A stretch of 64,000 nucleotides of DNA. Origin: Ruminococcus flavefaciens ATCC 19208. GTDB taxonomy: Bacteria; Bacillota; Clostridia; Oscillospirales; Ruminococcaceae. The DNA lies in assembly GCF_000518765.1 (NCBI RefSeq), contig NZ_JAEF01000006.1, forward strand, positions 1 to 64,000. The letters run 5' to 3'. The notes beneath the pieces were generated by a model, which was not told the DNA's origin, ran no database searches, and was given only the letters and a program-made list of their open reading frames with translations. A program made the translations under genes and the position numbers. This document shows, one piece after another, positions 44,284-53,915 of this stretch; within the stretch, counting starts at the first letter, position 1; each line of letters opens with the position of its first letter.

Positions 44284-45222
44284 TTATGGAAGAGTAAGCG
44301 TATCCGAAAGCTTCAGCACAGCCTGCTCGCAGCACTTATCGCCGAGACTCCTGCGGTACTCGCTTGGACTTATACCAAGCTCTCTGCGGAAGGATTCCGC
44401 ATAATAACTTGCTCCCGAAAAGCCGCATACAAGACCGATATCAGTGATAGTCATATTTGTGCCGCGAAGAAGCTCTATGCTTCTTTTCAGGCGGTATTCA
44501 TTGAGATACTTCATGGGCGGTGTAAACAGGAATCGCTCAAACATATTTCCGCAGGTTCGTTTTGATACAAAGCCTGCCGCTGCTATATCCTCAAGAGTTA
44601 TTTTTTCAGCATAGTGTGAGTCGATATAGGCTATCATGGCTTTCATAGCTGTCAGCTGAGAACGTTCGGTCTGTGCTTTTTCGTCGGGAGTAACATTCTC
44701 CGCGACCTCGCTCCAGATCAGATTGATAAGCCCTGCTATAGCCGATTTAGATGATCTATCATTACGTTTTCTCTCGATCATCGAGAACCAGTTAAGTATA
44801 TTCTCGTGCCATTGTATCCCCTTCTGCAAAAGTATATAATCAAATGACGAAGTCAGAAAGGGCTGTACCAGCTGATGCTCCACTTCTTTTGAAATACACA
44901 GCAGCATCGGGTGAAATATAAGCACGTAATAATAACATTCGCGCAAATCTTCAGTCTGTGAAGAATGTATCCTGCGTGAATTTATGATTATCCCCTCACC
45001 TGTGCCCACCTTCACAAGCCTTCCGTTTATGTTATAGACTATTTCCCCCATAGCAGGGACAAGTATTTCTATATCCTCATGCCAGTGAGCAGGCATAGAA
45101 TTGTTTGCATACGCACTGTGCCGTCCTTTAAAGAATCCATATGGCACATCAGCACAGCTGTACCTTACCTTTTCGCTTCTGTCGCTGTTAACTTCCAAAT
45201 CATACCAGTTTCTTATTCTCAT
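44284..45222 (-). CDS. AraC-family transcriptional regulator
   Basis: The start is ATG 45222 with AAAAGG upstream; 312 residues. The N-terminal half is a cupin-like ligand-binding domain (FKGRHSAYANNSMPAHWHEDIEI, with His-Trp-His-Glu metal or sugar-site residues). The C-terminal half has two helix-turn-helix units, ending FSGASYYAESFRRELGISPSEYRR. Such proteins usually respond to sugars. It is divergent from the ABC exporter operon at 45344-47953, which it may control. The xylan genes are another possible target. Confidence 0.9.
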   Translation of the reverse strand: MRIRNWYDLEVNSDRSEKVRYSCADVPYGFFKGRHSAYANNSMPAHWHEDIEILVPAMGEIVYNINGRLVKVGTGEGIIINSRRIHSSQTEDLRECYYYVLIFHPMLLCISKEVEHQLVQPFLTSSFDYILLQKGIQWHENILNWFSMIERKRNDRSSKSAIAGLINLIWSEVAENVTPDEKAQTERSQLTAMKAMIAYIDSHYAEKITLEDIAAAGFVSKRTCGNMFERFLFTPPMKYLNEYRLKRSIELLRGTNMTITDIGLVCGFSGASYYAESFRRELGISPSEYRRSLGDKCCEQAVLKLSDTLTLP

Positions 45223-45343
45223 ACTGCTGTTTTTCCTTTTTGTTATACTAATCTGCAAGATTACGATTGACACGGTATTACTGACCGTAATATAATAATA
45301 TCACACAAAAGAACATACGTCAACATTACAGAGGTGAAACAAG

Positions 45344-46345
45344 ATGGGAAATATAATAGAGATCAAAAATGTAACAAAGGAATTCAAGGTACTTAACCGC
45401 CGCGAAGGTCTTAAAGGCAGTATAAAGGATCTGTTTTCAAGGAATTACAAGACCGTCCGTGCTGTAGACAATATAACAATGGCGATCGGACAGGGAGAGA
45501 TAGTCGGATATCTCGGTCCTAACGGTGCGGGGAAATCAACAACTATAAAAATGATGACAGGAGTTCTTGAGCCTACTTCTGGCGAAATTCTTACAAATGG
45601 GATAGTCCCGTATACAAACCGTGCAAAAAACGCACAGGAAATAGGCGTTGTATTCGGACAGCGTTCTCAGCTTTGGTGGGCACTGCCTCTTGTGGAGTCA
45701 TTCAAGATACTGAAAGATATATACCAGATAAGCAACGAAAAATATAACGGAATGATCAAGCTTTACAAGTCTCTTGTGGATATAGAGCCTCTGCTGCACA
45801 AGCCAGTCCGTCAGATGTCTCTCGGACAGCGAACCCTCAGCGATATACTTGCCGCATTCCTGCACGACCCTAAAATAGTATTTCTCGACGAGCCGACAAT
45901 CGGTCTTGATGTATCCATGAAATCAAAGATACGAAAGCTTATCCACGCTCTCAATAAGGAAAAAAATACTACCGTAATACTTACCACTCACGATATGGGT
46001 GACGTTGACGCGCTGTGTCAGCGTATAGTCATTATCGACAAGGGCAAGATGCTGTACGATAATGATATTGAGCATCTGAAAAGCTTCTTCGGCTCATACC
46101 GTACACTGAAAATACGTACAGACGGAGATCTTTCGGCTCAAGCTGACAGCATTAAAGAGGAGCTTCCCTACTTTTCCGTAACTGCCGATGAAGAGTGGAT
46201 ATCAGTTCTTGTGGACGAGGAAAAGTCCAAGGTCATAGACGTTCTCGGACAGCTTCAGAGGTCGTATAAGATAAAGGATATGCAGCTGGAAGAAATATCC
46301 ACGGAGGAGGTCATAAAAAAGATATACGAGGAGGGTGTTGTATGA
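45344..46345 (+). CDS. ABC-2 exporter ATP-binding protein
   Basis: 333 residues. Walker A GPNGAGKST, signature MSLGQRT, Walker B IVFLDEPTIGLD and the switch His in LTTHDMGD are all present. The C-terminal 90 residues form the extra domain typical of ATPases that work with DUF990-type membrane proteins. AGAGGTG precedes the ATG. First gene of a three-gene operon; its stop overlaps the next start by four bases. Confidence 0.92.
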   Translation: MGNIIEIKNVTKEFKVLNRREGLKGSIKDLFSRNYKTVRAVDNITMAIGQGEIVGYLGPNGAGKSTTIKMMTGVLEPTSGEILTNGIVPYTNRAKNAQEIGVVFGQRSQLWWALPLVESFKILKDIYQISNEKYNGMIKLYKSLVDIEPLLHKPVRQMSLGQRTLSDILAAFLHDPKIVFLDEPTIGLDVSMKSKIRKLIHALNKEKNTTVILTTHDMGDVDALCQRIVIIDKGKMLYDNDIEHLKSFFGSYRTLKIRTDGDLSAQADSIKEELPYFSVTADEEWISVLVDEEKSKVIDVLGQLQRSYKIKDMQLEEISTEEVIKKIYEEGVV

Positions 46346-47145
46346 AGCTGAAAAAATATCTCACCCTTACAAAGGCAGGAATAATGGAGTCCCTGCAATT
46401 CAGACTTGGCACATTCGTTATGGCTGTCGGCAATCTTCTGTATCTTATAGTCGTGTACTACCTATGGAAAGCAATATACGCTTCTTCGGGAAGCGAGACC
46501 GTCAACGGTATGACTTTTTCGGATACACTCATATATCTTGTGCTTGCAACTGCGCTTTTTAACTTTATGGAGATGTACACAGTATGGGAAATGGGACGCG
46601 GCATACAGTCAGGAAAAATAGTTCTTGAGCTTCTCAAGCCTATGGAGTACAGGAACTACCTGTTCTGGACGTATTCAGGACAATTTGTTACCAATTTCTT
46701 CTTTACGTTCCTGCCCACATTCATAGTTGTTGCAGTTGTTACTCACGGAGCTATACACCTCGGACTTAACCTGCTGTTTTTCGTAATATCCGTAATAATA
46801 GCCATATCACTCAACTATAGCATTAACTTCATTGTCGGCACAATTTGTGTCTATACAGAGTCAATATGGGGAATAAACATAATGAAACAGGTCATAGTCC
46901 TGCTTCTTTCGGGAGCAACTATCCCCCTTGCGTTCTTCCCCGAAACACTACGCAGGATAACATACTATCTGCCGTTCCAGTCGATATATAACGCTCCTCT
47001 TTCCATACTGCTGAACGCTTCTCCCGAACCGAAGGAGATCATAACTACCATTGGCACTCAGCTGATATGGTGTATTGCAATGCTGATCATCAGCAAGCTG
47101 TTCTGGAAGGTATCACTGCGGCAGATCACGGTGAACGGAGGCTGA
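46342..47145 (+). CDS. ABC-2 family permease (DUF990-like), subunit 1
   Basis: 267 residues with six membrane segments. GAGGAGG lies before the ATG, inside the ATPase gene. Related pairs export viologens, antibiotics or unknown compounds. The cargo is unknown. Confidence 0.85.
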   Translation: MKLKKYLTLTKAGIMESLQFRLGTFVMAVGNLLYLIVVYYLWKAIYASSGSETVNGMTFSDTLIYLVLATALFNFMEMYTVWEMGRGIQSGKIVLELLKPMEYRNYLFWTYSGQFVTNFFFTFLPTFIVVAVVTHGAIHLGLNLLFFVISVIIAISLNYSINFIVGTICVYTESIWGINIMKQVIVLLLSGATIPLAFFPETLRRITYYLPFQSIYNAPLSILLNASPEPKEIITTIGTQLIWCIAMLIISKLFWKVSLRQITVNGG

Positions 47146-47149
47146 CCAT

Positions 47150-47953
47150 ATGGAAAAAAGAGGTTTAAAATTTTATCTCAGAATATACTTCAAGATACTG
47201 GCTCAGGATCTGAAAAGTAAAATGAGCTACCGTGCCGATTTCATCATTTCAACCATCGGAATGATATTCACAAATATCGCAGGCTTTGTAAGCTTCTGGA
47301 TACTGTTCCGCAGCTTTCCGTCAATAAACGGCTGGGGCTACTATGAGATGCTGTTCCTTTACGGCTTCTCCCTTGTGGCAATAACACCTGTACAGTGTCT
47401 GTTTGATAACAACTGGAGTCTCAGAATGGCTGTATATTCAGGCGATTTCATAAAATACTGCTTCCGTCCAATAAACATATTCTTCTATTATCAGTCGGAA
47501 GTATTTGACATCAAGGGACTGGGACAGCTTGCTTTCGGAATAGGTACTCTTATATATTCATGGGTAAAGATAGGTCTCGGCTTTACTCCGCTAATACTTC
47601 TGAAAATGACAGTATTCCTGCTGACAGCTTCACTTGTTATGATAGCGATGCAGAACGCTGCAGCAGCTACCTGCTTCTGGATAATGAATTCATTCTATGT
47701 CCTCGACCTTGTGACACGTTTCAAGGATTATGCTAAATATCCTGTGACGATATTCAGTCCTGTTTTCAAGTTTATATTCACATTCCTGATGCCGATAGCT
47801 TTTATAGCCTACTACCCAAGCCTTGTGATACTGCGGCCTGATGAAGTCCCTCTGCTGTCATGGCTCTCGCCTTTTATCGGAGCTTTCTTCTTCTGGGTAA
47901 GTTATAAGATATGGATGCACGGTGCACTTAAATATAACGGGACAGGTTCATAA
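47150..47953 (+). CDS. ABC-2 family permease (DUF990-like), subunit 2
   Basis: 267 residues with six membrane segments, same length and topology as the preceding subunit but different in sequence, so the two likely form a heterodimer. ATG 47150 follows GGAGG and starts four bases after the previous stop. Last gene of the operon. Confidence 0.85.
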   Translation: MEKRGLKFYLRIYFKILAQDLKSKMSYRADFIISTIGMIFTNIAGFVSFWILFRSFPSINGWGYYEMLFLYGFSLVAITPVQCLFDNNWSLRMAVYSGDFIKYCFRPINIFFYYQSEVFDIKGLGQLAFGIGTLIYSWVKIGLGFTPLILLKMTVFLLTASLVMIAMQNAAAATCFWIMNSFYVLDLVTRFKDYAKYPVTIFSPVFKFIFTFLMPIAFIAYYPSLVILRPDEVPLLSWLSPFIGAFFFWVSYKIWMHGALKYNGTGS

Positions 47954-48057
47954 ATCAAAACACTACTAAAGTAAGCTCCAAGCTTTTAAATCGTTATCAT
48001 TGCAAGCGCTTTGTTCTAATTCTTTACCATCGGCTATGCATGTTACAATTAAACTGA

Positions 48058-48090
48058 TAAAAACCACCCGTTAGAGGGTGGTTTTTGATT
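48058..48090 (+). terminator. Terminator of the ABC-2 exporter operon
   Basis: ACCACCC (48063-48069) and GGGTGGT (48076-48082) enclose a 6-base loop and are followed by TTTTTG. The left flank is A-rich, so it may work both ways. Confidence 0.8.
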
Positions 48091-48193
48091 TACATATCAG
48101 AAATCAATTCTAATACACGTTCATTTTTTCTGATTTCAGAAGTAGTATATGTTAAAGAGAAAAGCACATTTGACAAAATAATATATATTTCTA

Positions 48194-48222
48194 TTGATTT
48201 TATAGATATATTGTTGTATAAT
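48194..48222 (+). promoter_or_regulatory. Promoter of the frameshifted dockerin gene
   Basis: TTGATT (48194-48199), 17-base spacer, TATAAT (48217-48222), 53 bases before the ATG at 48275. Confidence 0.6.
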
Positions 48223-48274
48223 TAAAGCAAGCAGTTATATGCTGCAAATTTCAGAAATGGCAGGTGATATTATA

Positions 48275-50045
48275 ATGTTAAAGAAACTCGCAGCTGCTGT
48301 TATGGCAGCTTCAACGACAATTTTTCCCGTATCCTTGAATGGAATGACTTTTTTTTAATACTTCGGTCGCATATGCGGAAGTTCAAAGTGTACAGCCGTC
48401 TCAAACGGCTTGGATACCGAGTGATTTTGAGTCTGCACGTGAATTCCGTAACAACTACGGAGCTACACATATTGTGGACGGAGCTGTATGTGTCGTTTTT
48501 GAAATTGAGTATGACGCACCTGACCCTGATGTCAATTATTTTGAAAACAGATTTTTATTCAATGCAACAAATGGAGTCAGAGGATCAGCGAAATTAAATT
48601 ACTACTTTAATGAGAATGATCTTGAAGATAATACAGTGTATGTCGTTGCGGCAATTACATCAATACCCGCAGCTGAATTTGAAGTGGAATTTATCGACAA
48701 AGCAATAAACTCAAGCATAGATACCGCTCATCCACATTCTGTCGGACATTATTCTTTCAAAGGAATAGCTAAATATACTACCATAGAAACAGATATTTAC
48801 GGCTGGCTTCCCGACTGTGAGCCCGAGTACAAGGACTACGTTGAAAAATACGGGGTGGTCTCTGTCAGAGATAACTTTGTTGTGTTCTGCATGGATTCAA
48901 ATGCAGGTACTCCTTTTACATGGCAGGAAAAGTCAAACAACTATTCCGATAATTTCAAACTAAAAGCATCATTATTCTGCAACAACGAAACAGCAGAACC
49001 TGTTGAGGGTGGCAAGCTTCATCGTGTTGCTGTATATCAGGCTGTCAAGGACGGTTATGCAAAGATAGAGTGGGGGTATATTCCAAATCAAACATGGGAG
49101 TTAGAACCACCTTTCTCTGAAGATGACCTGAAAGATACGCTGACAGCAGACTGCGTTATACTTGATGATGCACAGGCTGTCCTTCTTAACGGTCAGACAA
49201 GAGTTGCTGTAACTGATGAAGATACAGGTGAATTGATGTCGGATAAATATCTTGAATCGTATCCGTTTAAGTTCCATGCGGATATTATCTATAAGGCTGA
49301 ACTGTTTTCGAGTCTAAGTGGAGATGTTGCAAATTATACTGTGACAAAGAATAAGAACATTTTACAGGAAGGCTATCTTTGTCCCAACCTTTCATCACTT
49401 GCTGCGGCATATAAAAAGGCAGACCTTTTTAAGATCACTACGGAAGAACCGCCAGAGATAATATATTACGACAACGACGCAATGGACATGATCTTCAAAA
49501 CCTCAAAACCGCCTCTCGGAGATCTGAACAATGACAAGATATTCAGCATATCTGATCTTGTTTTACTGCAAAGGTGGCTTTTAGGTGCATCTGATATTAA
49601 GATCACTGATTGGTCATTGGCTGATTTCAACGAGGATAACAAGGTAGATGTATTTGATCTTTGCCATATGAGAAAGGCACTTATCAACTCAATAGACATA
49701 CCTATATCAATCAGTATTACAGAAACAGGCGGATATGCAGGTGTGCACAGAATCTGGAAGGTTTATCAGGAAAATGATAAATTCTTTGTATATTATAAAA
49801 ATGAAAATAGTGATACAGAACCATCAGTCATTGAGATATCAGAACATGATTATCGGGAAATAATGTCTCAGGACTATGACACAATTATTAAAAAATACAA
49901 TAGCAGTCAGCATGAAGTTGTAATGGATGGATTTATTTATAACACTGTTTTAAATTATGAAAACGGTTCTGAGAAACAAACCTCTGCGGATATGTCCAAT
50001 ATTATTTATAATATAAGTAAGAGCCTGAATATAAAATTTTCTTAA
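48275..50045 (+). CDS. Secreted dockerin protein interrupted by a frameshift in a run of eight T
   Basis: ATG 48275 follows AGGTGAT. Translation starts MLKKLAAAVMAASTTIF and meets TAA at 48356-48358 after 27 codons. Removing one T from the run at 48349-48356 restores one frame to 50045, completing a signal peptide that ends NTSVAYA and then a mature part beginning EVQSVQPSQTAWIPSDFESA. The full product would be about 589 residues. It has unrecognised N-terminal domains with RVAVTDEDTGEL (shared with the protein at 17779), an internal dockerin (GDLNNDK, FDLCHMR) about 115 residues from the end, and a last domain with ITETGGYAGVHRIWKV that resembles emfourin-type protease inhibitors. As read, the gene is off. 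Phase variation, recent decay or a sequencing error are all possible. Confidence 0.75.
48349..48356 (+). repeat. Homopolymer tract of eight T in the signal-peptide region
   Basis: The T8 tract breaks the frame; seven T would restore it. Tracts of this kind are prone to slippage. Confidence 0.85.
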
Positions 50046-50098
50046 TTGAAAATCAAGCCTTAAACATACCTAAAAAATAATCCGATCATAAAATTAAT

Positions 50099-50141
50099 AT
50101 GCACCACCCAAGCTAACGCTTTTAGTGGTGCATATTTTTTG
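50099..50141 (+). terminator. Terminator of the dockerin gene
   Basis: ATGCACCAC (50099-50107) pairs with GTGGTGCAT (50125-50133), followed by ATTTTTTG. Confidence 0.8.
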
Positions 50142-50256
50142 TTTAAATCAGGCTGTAAGAAATTTGGCGTAATTCAAAATAATTATTTATAGTGGATATG
50201 AGCGGAAAACTCATAAGCTAAAAAAACAATTTCTTTCCTGAGAATTTTTATGTGAT

Positions 50257-51243
50257 TCAATTACGAATAAAATCAGTTATCGCTCTGACAAAATTATCAG
50301 GCTGATCATAGAAGCAAGTGTGTGACGCTTTTTGTATCACTGCATTTTTCTTGACAGGTGCTTCAATATTCTCAAAACACTGCATAAACAGCTGATTCGG
50401 GCATATAAAATCCTCATCACCGCTTACAAAAAGCACAGGCACGTCAAATTTCAGATCATGTCTGAAATCATATGTCATAAGAGTTTTGTATGTTCCCTTG
50501 AAATTCCTGAAATCCGAATTAAGCATAGATAATTTCTCTCGAAAACTCAGGAAAGGCGAACAAAGCAATGCTTTTATCGGAAATGCCTTACTGTCTTTGG
50601 CTATGTACTTTGAACCCAGCACTGAAAATGCTCGCAAAGCTTTCATAGTATCACTGTTAAATTCAAATCCGCTTTCGATACGCTTCATTAAGGCGTCCGT
50701 TTTAGAAATATCAGATGGCACATCTTTTGCAAGTTCCTTTATCCAATTACATGAATACTTTAATCCGTCGATATAGTTTACCAGTTGACCGATACCAATA
50801 TAGCATGAAACATTCTCAGAACGAAGCTTAACGTATTCTGCACCTATAATACTTCCCCACGAAAAACCTGTGATTATTATTTTTTCAAATTCATATACCG
50901 TATGAAGATACTTTATCACAGCATCAATATCTGAAACATAGTCTGAAATGCTTCCCGTTTCAGCAATTTCAGCGGCTTTATCCTTGTTTGCCAAAAGTGT
51001 TTTGCAGGTGTTTCGCTGATCCCAGTTTACTACTGTAAAATGCTTTTCCCATTCTGTCTGCATAACATGACAAAGTCCTGCCATAGAACCTCCGGGACCG
51101 CCGTGTATAAACAACATCAGAGGGGCGGTACGATCAGCACCTCTGATCTGTATATATTGCTTCAAACCGTTTATCATTGGATACTCATACAAGCATATTC
51201 CGTTTTCACGATAACAATTCAGAATCTCATTTTTCCTGCTCAT
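50257..51243 (-). CDS. Alpha/beta hydrolase (proline-iminopeptidase-like)
   Basis: 328 residues, cytoplasmic. The oxyanion motif is HGGPGG, the nucleophile elbow GFSWGS, the acid Asp in SGDEDFICP and the His in KASHTCFY, so the triad is complete. The HGGPGG motif and the cap region suit the S33 peptidase/hydrolase group; the substrate is unknown. ATG 51243 has GGAGGAG upstream and lies inside the end of the regulator gene (17-base overlap), so the two are coupled. Confidence 0.88.
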   Translation of the reverse strand: MSRKNEILNCYRENGICLYEYPMINGLKQYIQIRGADRTAPLMLFIHGGPGGSMAGLCHVMQTEWEKHFTVVNWDQRNTCKTLLANKDKAAEIAETGSISDYVSDIDAVIKYLHTVYEFEKIIITGFSWGSIIGAEYVKLRSENVSCYIGIGQLVNYIDGLKYSCNWIKELAKDVPSDISKTDALMKRIESGFEFNSDTMKALRAFSVLGSKYIAKDSKAFPIKALLCSPFLSFREKLSMLNSDFRNFKGTYKTLMTYDFRHDLKFDVPVLFVSGDEDFICPNQLFMQCFENIEAPVKKNAVIQKASHTCFYDQPDNFVRAITDFIRN

Positions 51244-51760
51244 TTTGTTCTCCTCCTGAGGGCATGGACATAAGGTAAAGATTGCGGATATGAGATTTTT
51301 CCGTTATTTGTCTGCCCTGATATTTATCTACCACAGCGTACATTTCGTTGAGCATTGAAGCGAAATCAATGTCTGAAAGTGAAAGTGCATAGTTCAATAC
51401 AAACAACTTGTCTCTGTTTACATCTGCATCATCACGCTTGAAATAGCTGCTGCAAAGCTCAAATATCTGTATAAGAGTGGATGTCATTATCTTCATGCCG
51501 TCAGTTCCGTTCTGTGACGGTGATATGAAATAATTCTTCAATGCGTATACATTTTCTATCTGACCGCGTATTCTATGTGTGTCGATCACTTCAATAACAT
51601 CGGCTTTTAACATTCGCTCTGTCTTACGGTAAACCGTTGCTCTCGGTATATCAGGCATACGGATCAGTATTTCAGAGACAGTCAAACGCTTGTTTATACG
51701 AATAAGCTGAATGATCCTGTTTGATATGGGATCTGTAAGTATTTTTATCAGTTTCTCCAT
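51227..51760 (-). CDS. ArsR-like winged-helix transcriptional regulator
   Basis: 177 residues. The N-terminal 80 residues are a winged helix-turn-helix (ISNRIIQLIRINKRLTVSEILIRMPDIPRATVYRKTERML). The C-terminal half is helical and unrecognised. GGAGGAG precedes the ATG. It is co-transcribed with, and probably controls, the hydrolase. The promoter at 51792-51820 drives both. Confidence 0.85.
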   Translation of the reverse strand: MEKLIKILTDPISNRIIQLIRINKRLTVSEILIRMPDIPRATVYRKTERMLKADVIEVIDTHRIRGQIENVYALKNYFISPSQNGTDGMKIMTSTLIQIFELCSSYFKRDDADVNRDKLFVLNYALSLSDIDFASMLNEMYAVVDKYQGRQITEKSHIRNLYLMSMPSGGEQNEQEK

Positions 51761-51791
51761 AACTCCTCCACTAATATCATTTATTGAGATT

Positions 51792-51820
51792 AGTATAGCA
51801 TAAAAAAATTACCGTGTCAA
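51792..51820 (-). promoter_or_regulatory. Consensus promoter of the regulator/hydrolase operon
   Basis: Minus strand TTGACA (51815-51820), 17-base spacer, TATACT (51792-51797). Confidence 0.8.
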
Positions 51821-51893
51821 GAGCTGATCACGTTTCCCAATAATACAAATGCAATAAAAGACATTAAAATTTCCGATTTTTTTATCAGAAGTA

Positions 51894-51922
51894 TTGACAA
51901 TCGAATAAAGTTGTGTTATACT
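51894..51922 (+). promoter_or_regulatory. Consensus promoter of the GntR/ABC operon
   Basis: TTGACA (51894-51899), 17-base spacer, TATACT (51917-51922). The -10 box lies inside the operator at 51913-51952. Confidence 0.85.
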
Positions 51923-51952
51923 GTATATACAATGATATATACAGTATAACAC
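51913..51952 (+). promoter_or_regulatory. Perfect inverted-repeat operator overlapping the -10 box
   Basis: GTGTTATACTGTATATA (51913-51929) and its exact complement TATATACAGTATAACAC (51936-51952) flank six bases. It covers the -10 box and transcription start, ideal for repression by the GntR protein encoded directly downstream. Confidence 0.8.
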
Positions 51953-51963
51953 AGGAGTGCACC

Positions 51964-52335
51964 ATGAAGATAGTTATAAAAAACAAATCTGAACTGCCTA
52001 TCTACGAACAGATAGAGCAGCAGATAAAGGCTCAGATACTCGAGGGCAAGGTCGCAGAGGACGAGCAGCTGCCGTCTATCCGCCAACTTGCAAGAGATCT
52101 GAAGATAAGCGTTATCACCACCACAAGAGTATACAACGATCTTGCCGAGGAGGGCTTTATAATCTCTGTCACAGGCAAGGGATATTTCGTTGCACCAAGC
52201 AATAATGAGCTTCTCCGCGAGCGTATGCTCTGCGAAATGGAAGAAGGCTTCGAGAAAGCCGTCCTGAACGGCAGAAATGCGGGACTTTCTGATGACGAGA
52301 TCATCGCCGCACTAAAAAAATTCATGGAGGAATGA
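51964..52335 (+). CDS. GntR-family regulator, YtrA type
   Basis: The start is ATG 51964, 7 bases after AGGAG; the longer frame from 51913 runs through the operator. 123 residues. A GntR winged helix (PIYEQIEQQIKAQILEGK, then LPSIRQLARDLKISVITTTRVYNDLAEEG) is followed by the short helical tail of the YtrA group, which lacks a large ligand domain and often responds to cell-wall antibiotics. It very likely represses its own operon. Confidence 0.92.
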   Translation: MKIVIKNKSELPIYEQIEQQIKAQILEGKVAEDEQLPSIRQLARDLKISVITTTRVYNDLAEEGFIISVTGKGYFVAPSNNELLRERMLCEMEEGFEKAVLNGRNAGLSDDEIIAALKKFMEE

Positions 52336-52338
52336 TTT

Positions 52339-53223
52339 ATGGAGAACATTCTGGAAATAAAAGAACTCAACAAGGCATACGACAGCTTTGCCCTCAAGGA
52401 CGTCAGCTTTTCCCTGCCCAAGGGCTATATAATGGGATTTGTTGGTGAAAACGGCTCTGGTAAGACCACTACTATCCGCTCCATACTCAATATGGCTAAT
52501 ATAGACAGCGGAAAGATCAGCGTTTTCGGGCTTGACAGCGTTACAGACACTATCGCCATAAAAGAAAGGCTCGGCGTGGTCTTTGACAGTCTGTATCTTG
52601 CAGACCATCTCACCGCAAAACAGATAGAAAAACAGCTGAAGCCATTTTATAAAGACTGGGACAGCAAGGAATTCTCAGGCCGTCTCAAATCCTTCGGGCT
52701 TCCCGACAACAAACGTGTCGGCGAATTTTCAAAGGGCATGAAAATGAAGCTTATGATAGCAATTGCACTGTCACACAAAGCTGACTTTATGATACTCGAT
52801 GAGCCTACAAGCGGACTTGACCCCGTTGCCCGTGATGAGCTTCTTGATATACTCGCGGAGTACATAGAGAACGAAAACAGAAGTGTCCTCTTCTCCACAC
52901 ATATCACATCTGATGTGGAGCGTATCGCCGACTACGTTACCATACTTCACAATGGCAGAGTTTGGTTCACGGGAACTAAGGACGAGCTCAATGAAAAATA
53001 CGTTATCCTCAGAGGTGCTGAGGAGGACATCTCCTCTGCTCTCCGTGAAAAGTGCATAGGCTTCCACGGCTACAGAAACGGCTTTGACGCACTTCTCAGC
53101 ACTGAGTATCTCAGCGAAGTCACCGACAAGCTTGAGACCGAAAAGGCTAATATCGACGAGATACTGGTCTATGTTGCAAAGGAGGACAGACATGAACGAA
53201 ATGATGAAAATGATAAGGTTTGA
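52339..53223 (+). CDS. ABC transporter ATP-binding protein (YtrB-like)
   Basis: 294 residues. Walker A GENGSGKTT, signature FSKGMKMK, Walker B FMILDEPTSGLD and switch His in FSTHIT. It begins three bases after the GntR stop and overlaps the next gene by 32 bases. It pairs with the two membrane proteins encoded downstream. Confidence 0.92.
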   Translation: MENILEIKELNKAYDSFALKDVSFSLPKGYIMGFVGENGSGKTTTIRSILNMANIDSGKISVFGLDSVTDTIAIKERLGVVFDSLYLADHLTAKQIEKQLKPFYKDWDSKEFSGRLKSFGLPDNKRVGEFSKGMKMKLMIAIALSHKADFMILDEPTSGLDPVARDELLDILAEYIENENRSVLFSTHITSDVERIADYVTILHNGRVWFTGTKDELNEKYVILRGAEEDISSALREKCIGFHGYRNGFDALLSTEYLSEVTDKLETEKANIDEILVYVAKEDRHERNDENDKV

Positions 53224-53905
53224 CCTTATCACCGTCAGCAGGCTCACTGTACCTTATGTAGCTATATTTGTCGCAGTGAGCATTATAGCCTCACTGTTCG
53301 GCCTCACCTTTGGTATTCTTTGTGTAGTAAACTTTGTAATGATCATAGCGCCAATACAGGGAATCAACAATTCAAGCTGCAAAAGGCTCTACGGTATGCT
53401 GCCGGTCCGCAGGAGCGCTGTCATAAAAGCGCTTTTCACGGAAATATTCGTTACTATGTTTATAGGTGAACTGCTCTCTTTTCTGTGCCTGTTCATAGGC
53501 AGGAGTTCTTCGCTTTACAAGATGCTCCCGGAAAACCTTTCGCGTATAGCAAGCAATTATTCCGAGCTGCCTGAGAGCAAATATATGAAAATGTATCTGT
53601 TTGCCGCAGCGGCATTTGCTTTCTTAACTATTGTCCTCTGTTTTGCGCAGATGCGCTCAGAGATAATAAATATGGAGGCTGCCATACGTGAATTCCTTAT
53701 AATTGTGACTGTATTTGCTGCAGTAACTACATTCATATCTGTTATGATATACAACGAAAAACTTCGCGCTTTAAAGGATATACTGCTGCCGCCTACTACG
53801 GCAGGAAAATGGCTGTCCATTGCCATACTAAATGCAGTCACTTTAGCAGCAGCTTACATTTTCTGCACAGTCACCGTTAAAAAGGCATCAAACAAAGAGC
53901 TATAA
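53192..53905 (+). CDS. ABC-2 type permease, subunit 1
   Basis: The start is ATG 53192 after GGAGGACAGAC, within the ATPase gene; an earlier frame start is an overlap artefact. 237 residues with six membrane segments. It begins MNEMMKMIRFDLITVSR, a pattern shared by ABC-2 membrane proteins of bacitracin-type and lantibiotic-type systems. Confidence 0.85.
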   Translation: MNEMMKMIRFDLITVSRLTVPYVAIFVAVSIIASLFGLTFGILCVVNFVMIIAPIQGINNSSCKRLYGMLPVRRSAVIKALFTEIFVTMFIGELLSFLCLFIGRSSSLYKMLPENLSRIASNYSELPESKYMKMYLFAAAAFAFLTIVLCFAQMRSEIINMEAAIREFLIIVTVFAAVTTFISVMIYNEKLRALKDILLPPTTAGKWLSIAILNAVTLAAAYIFCTVTVKKASNKEL

Positions 53906-53915
53906 GGAGGTAAAC

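Larger units (their letters stand above)
47954..48274. other. Intergenic region
   Basis: The 321 bases contain the terminator of the ABC operon (48058-48090) and the promoter at 48194-48222. No gene was seen. Confidence 0.6.
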
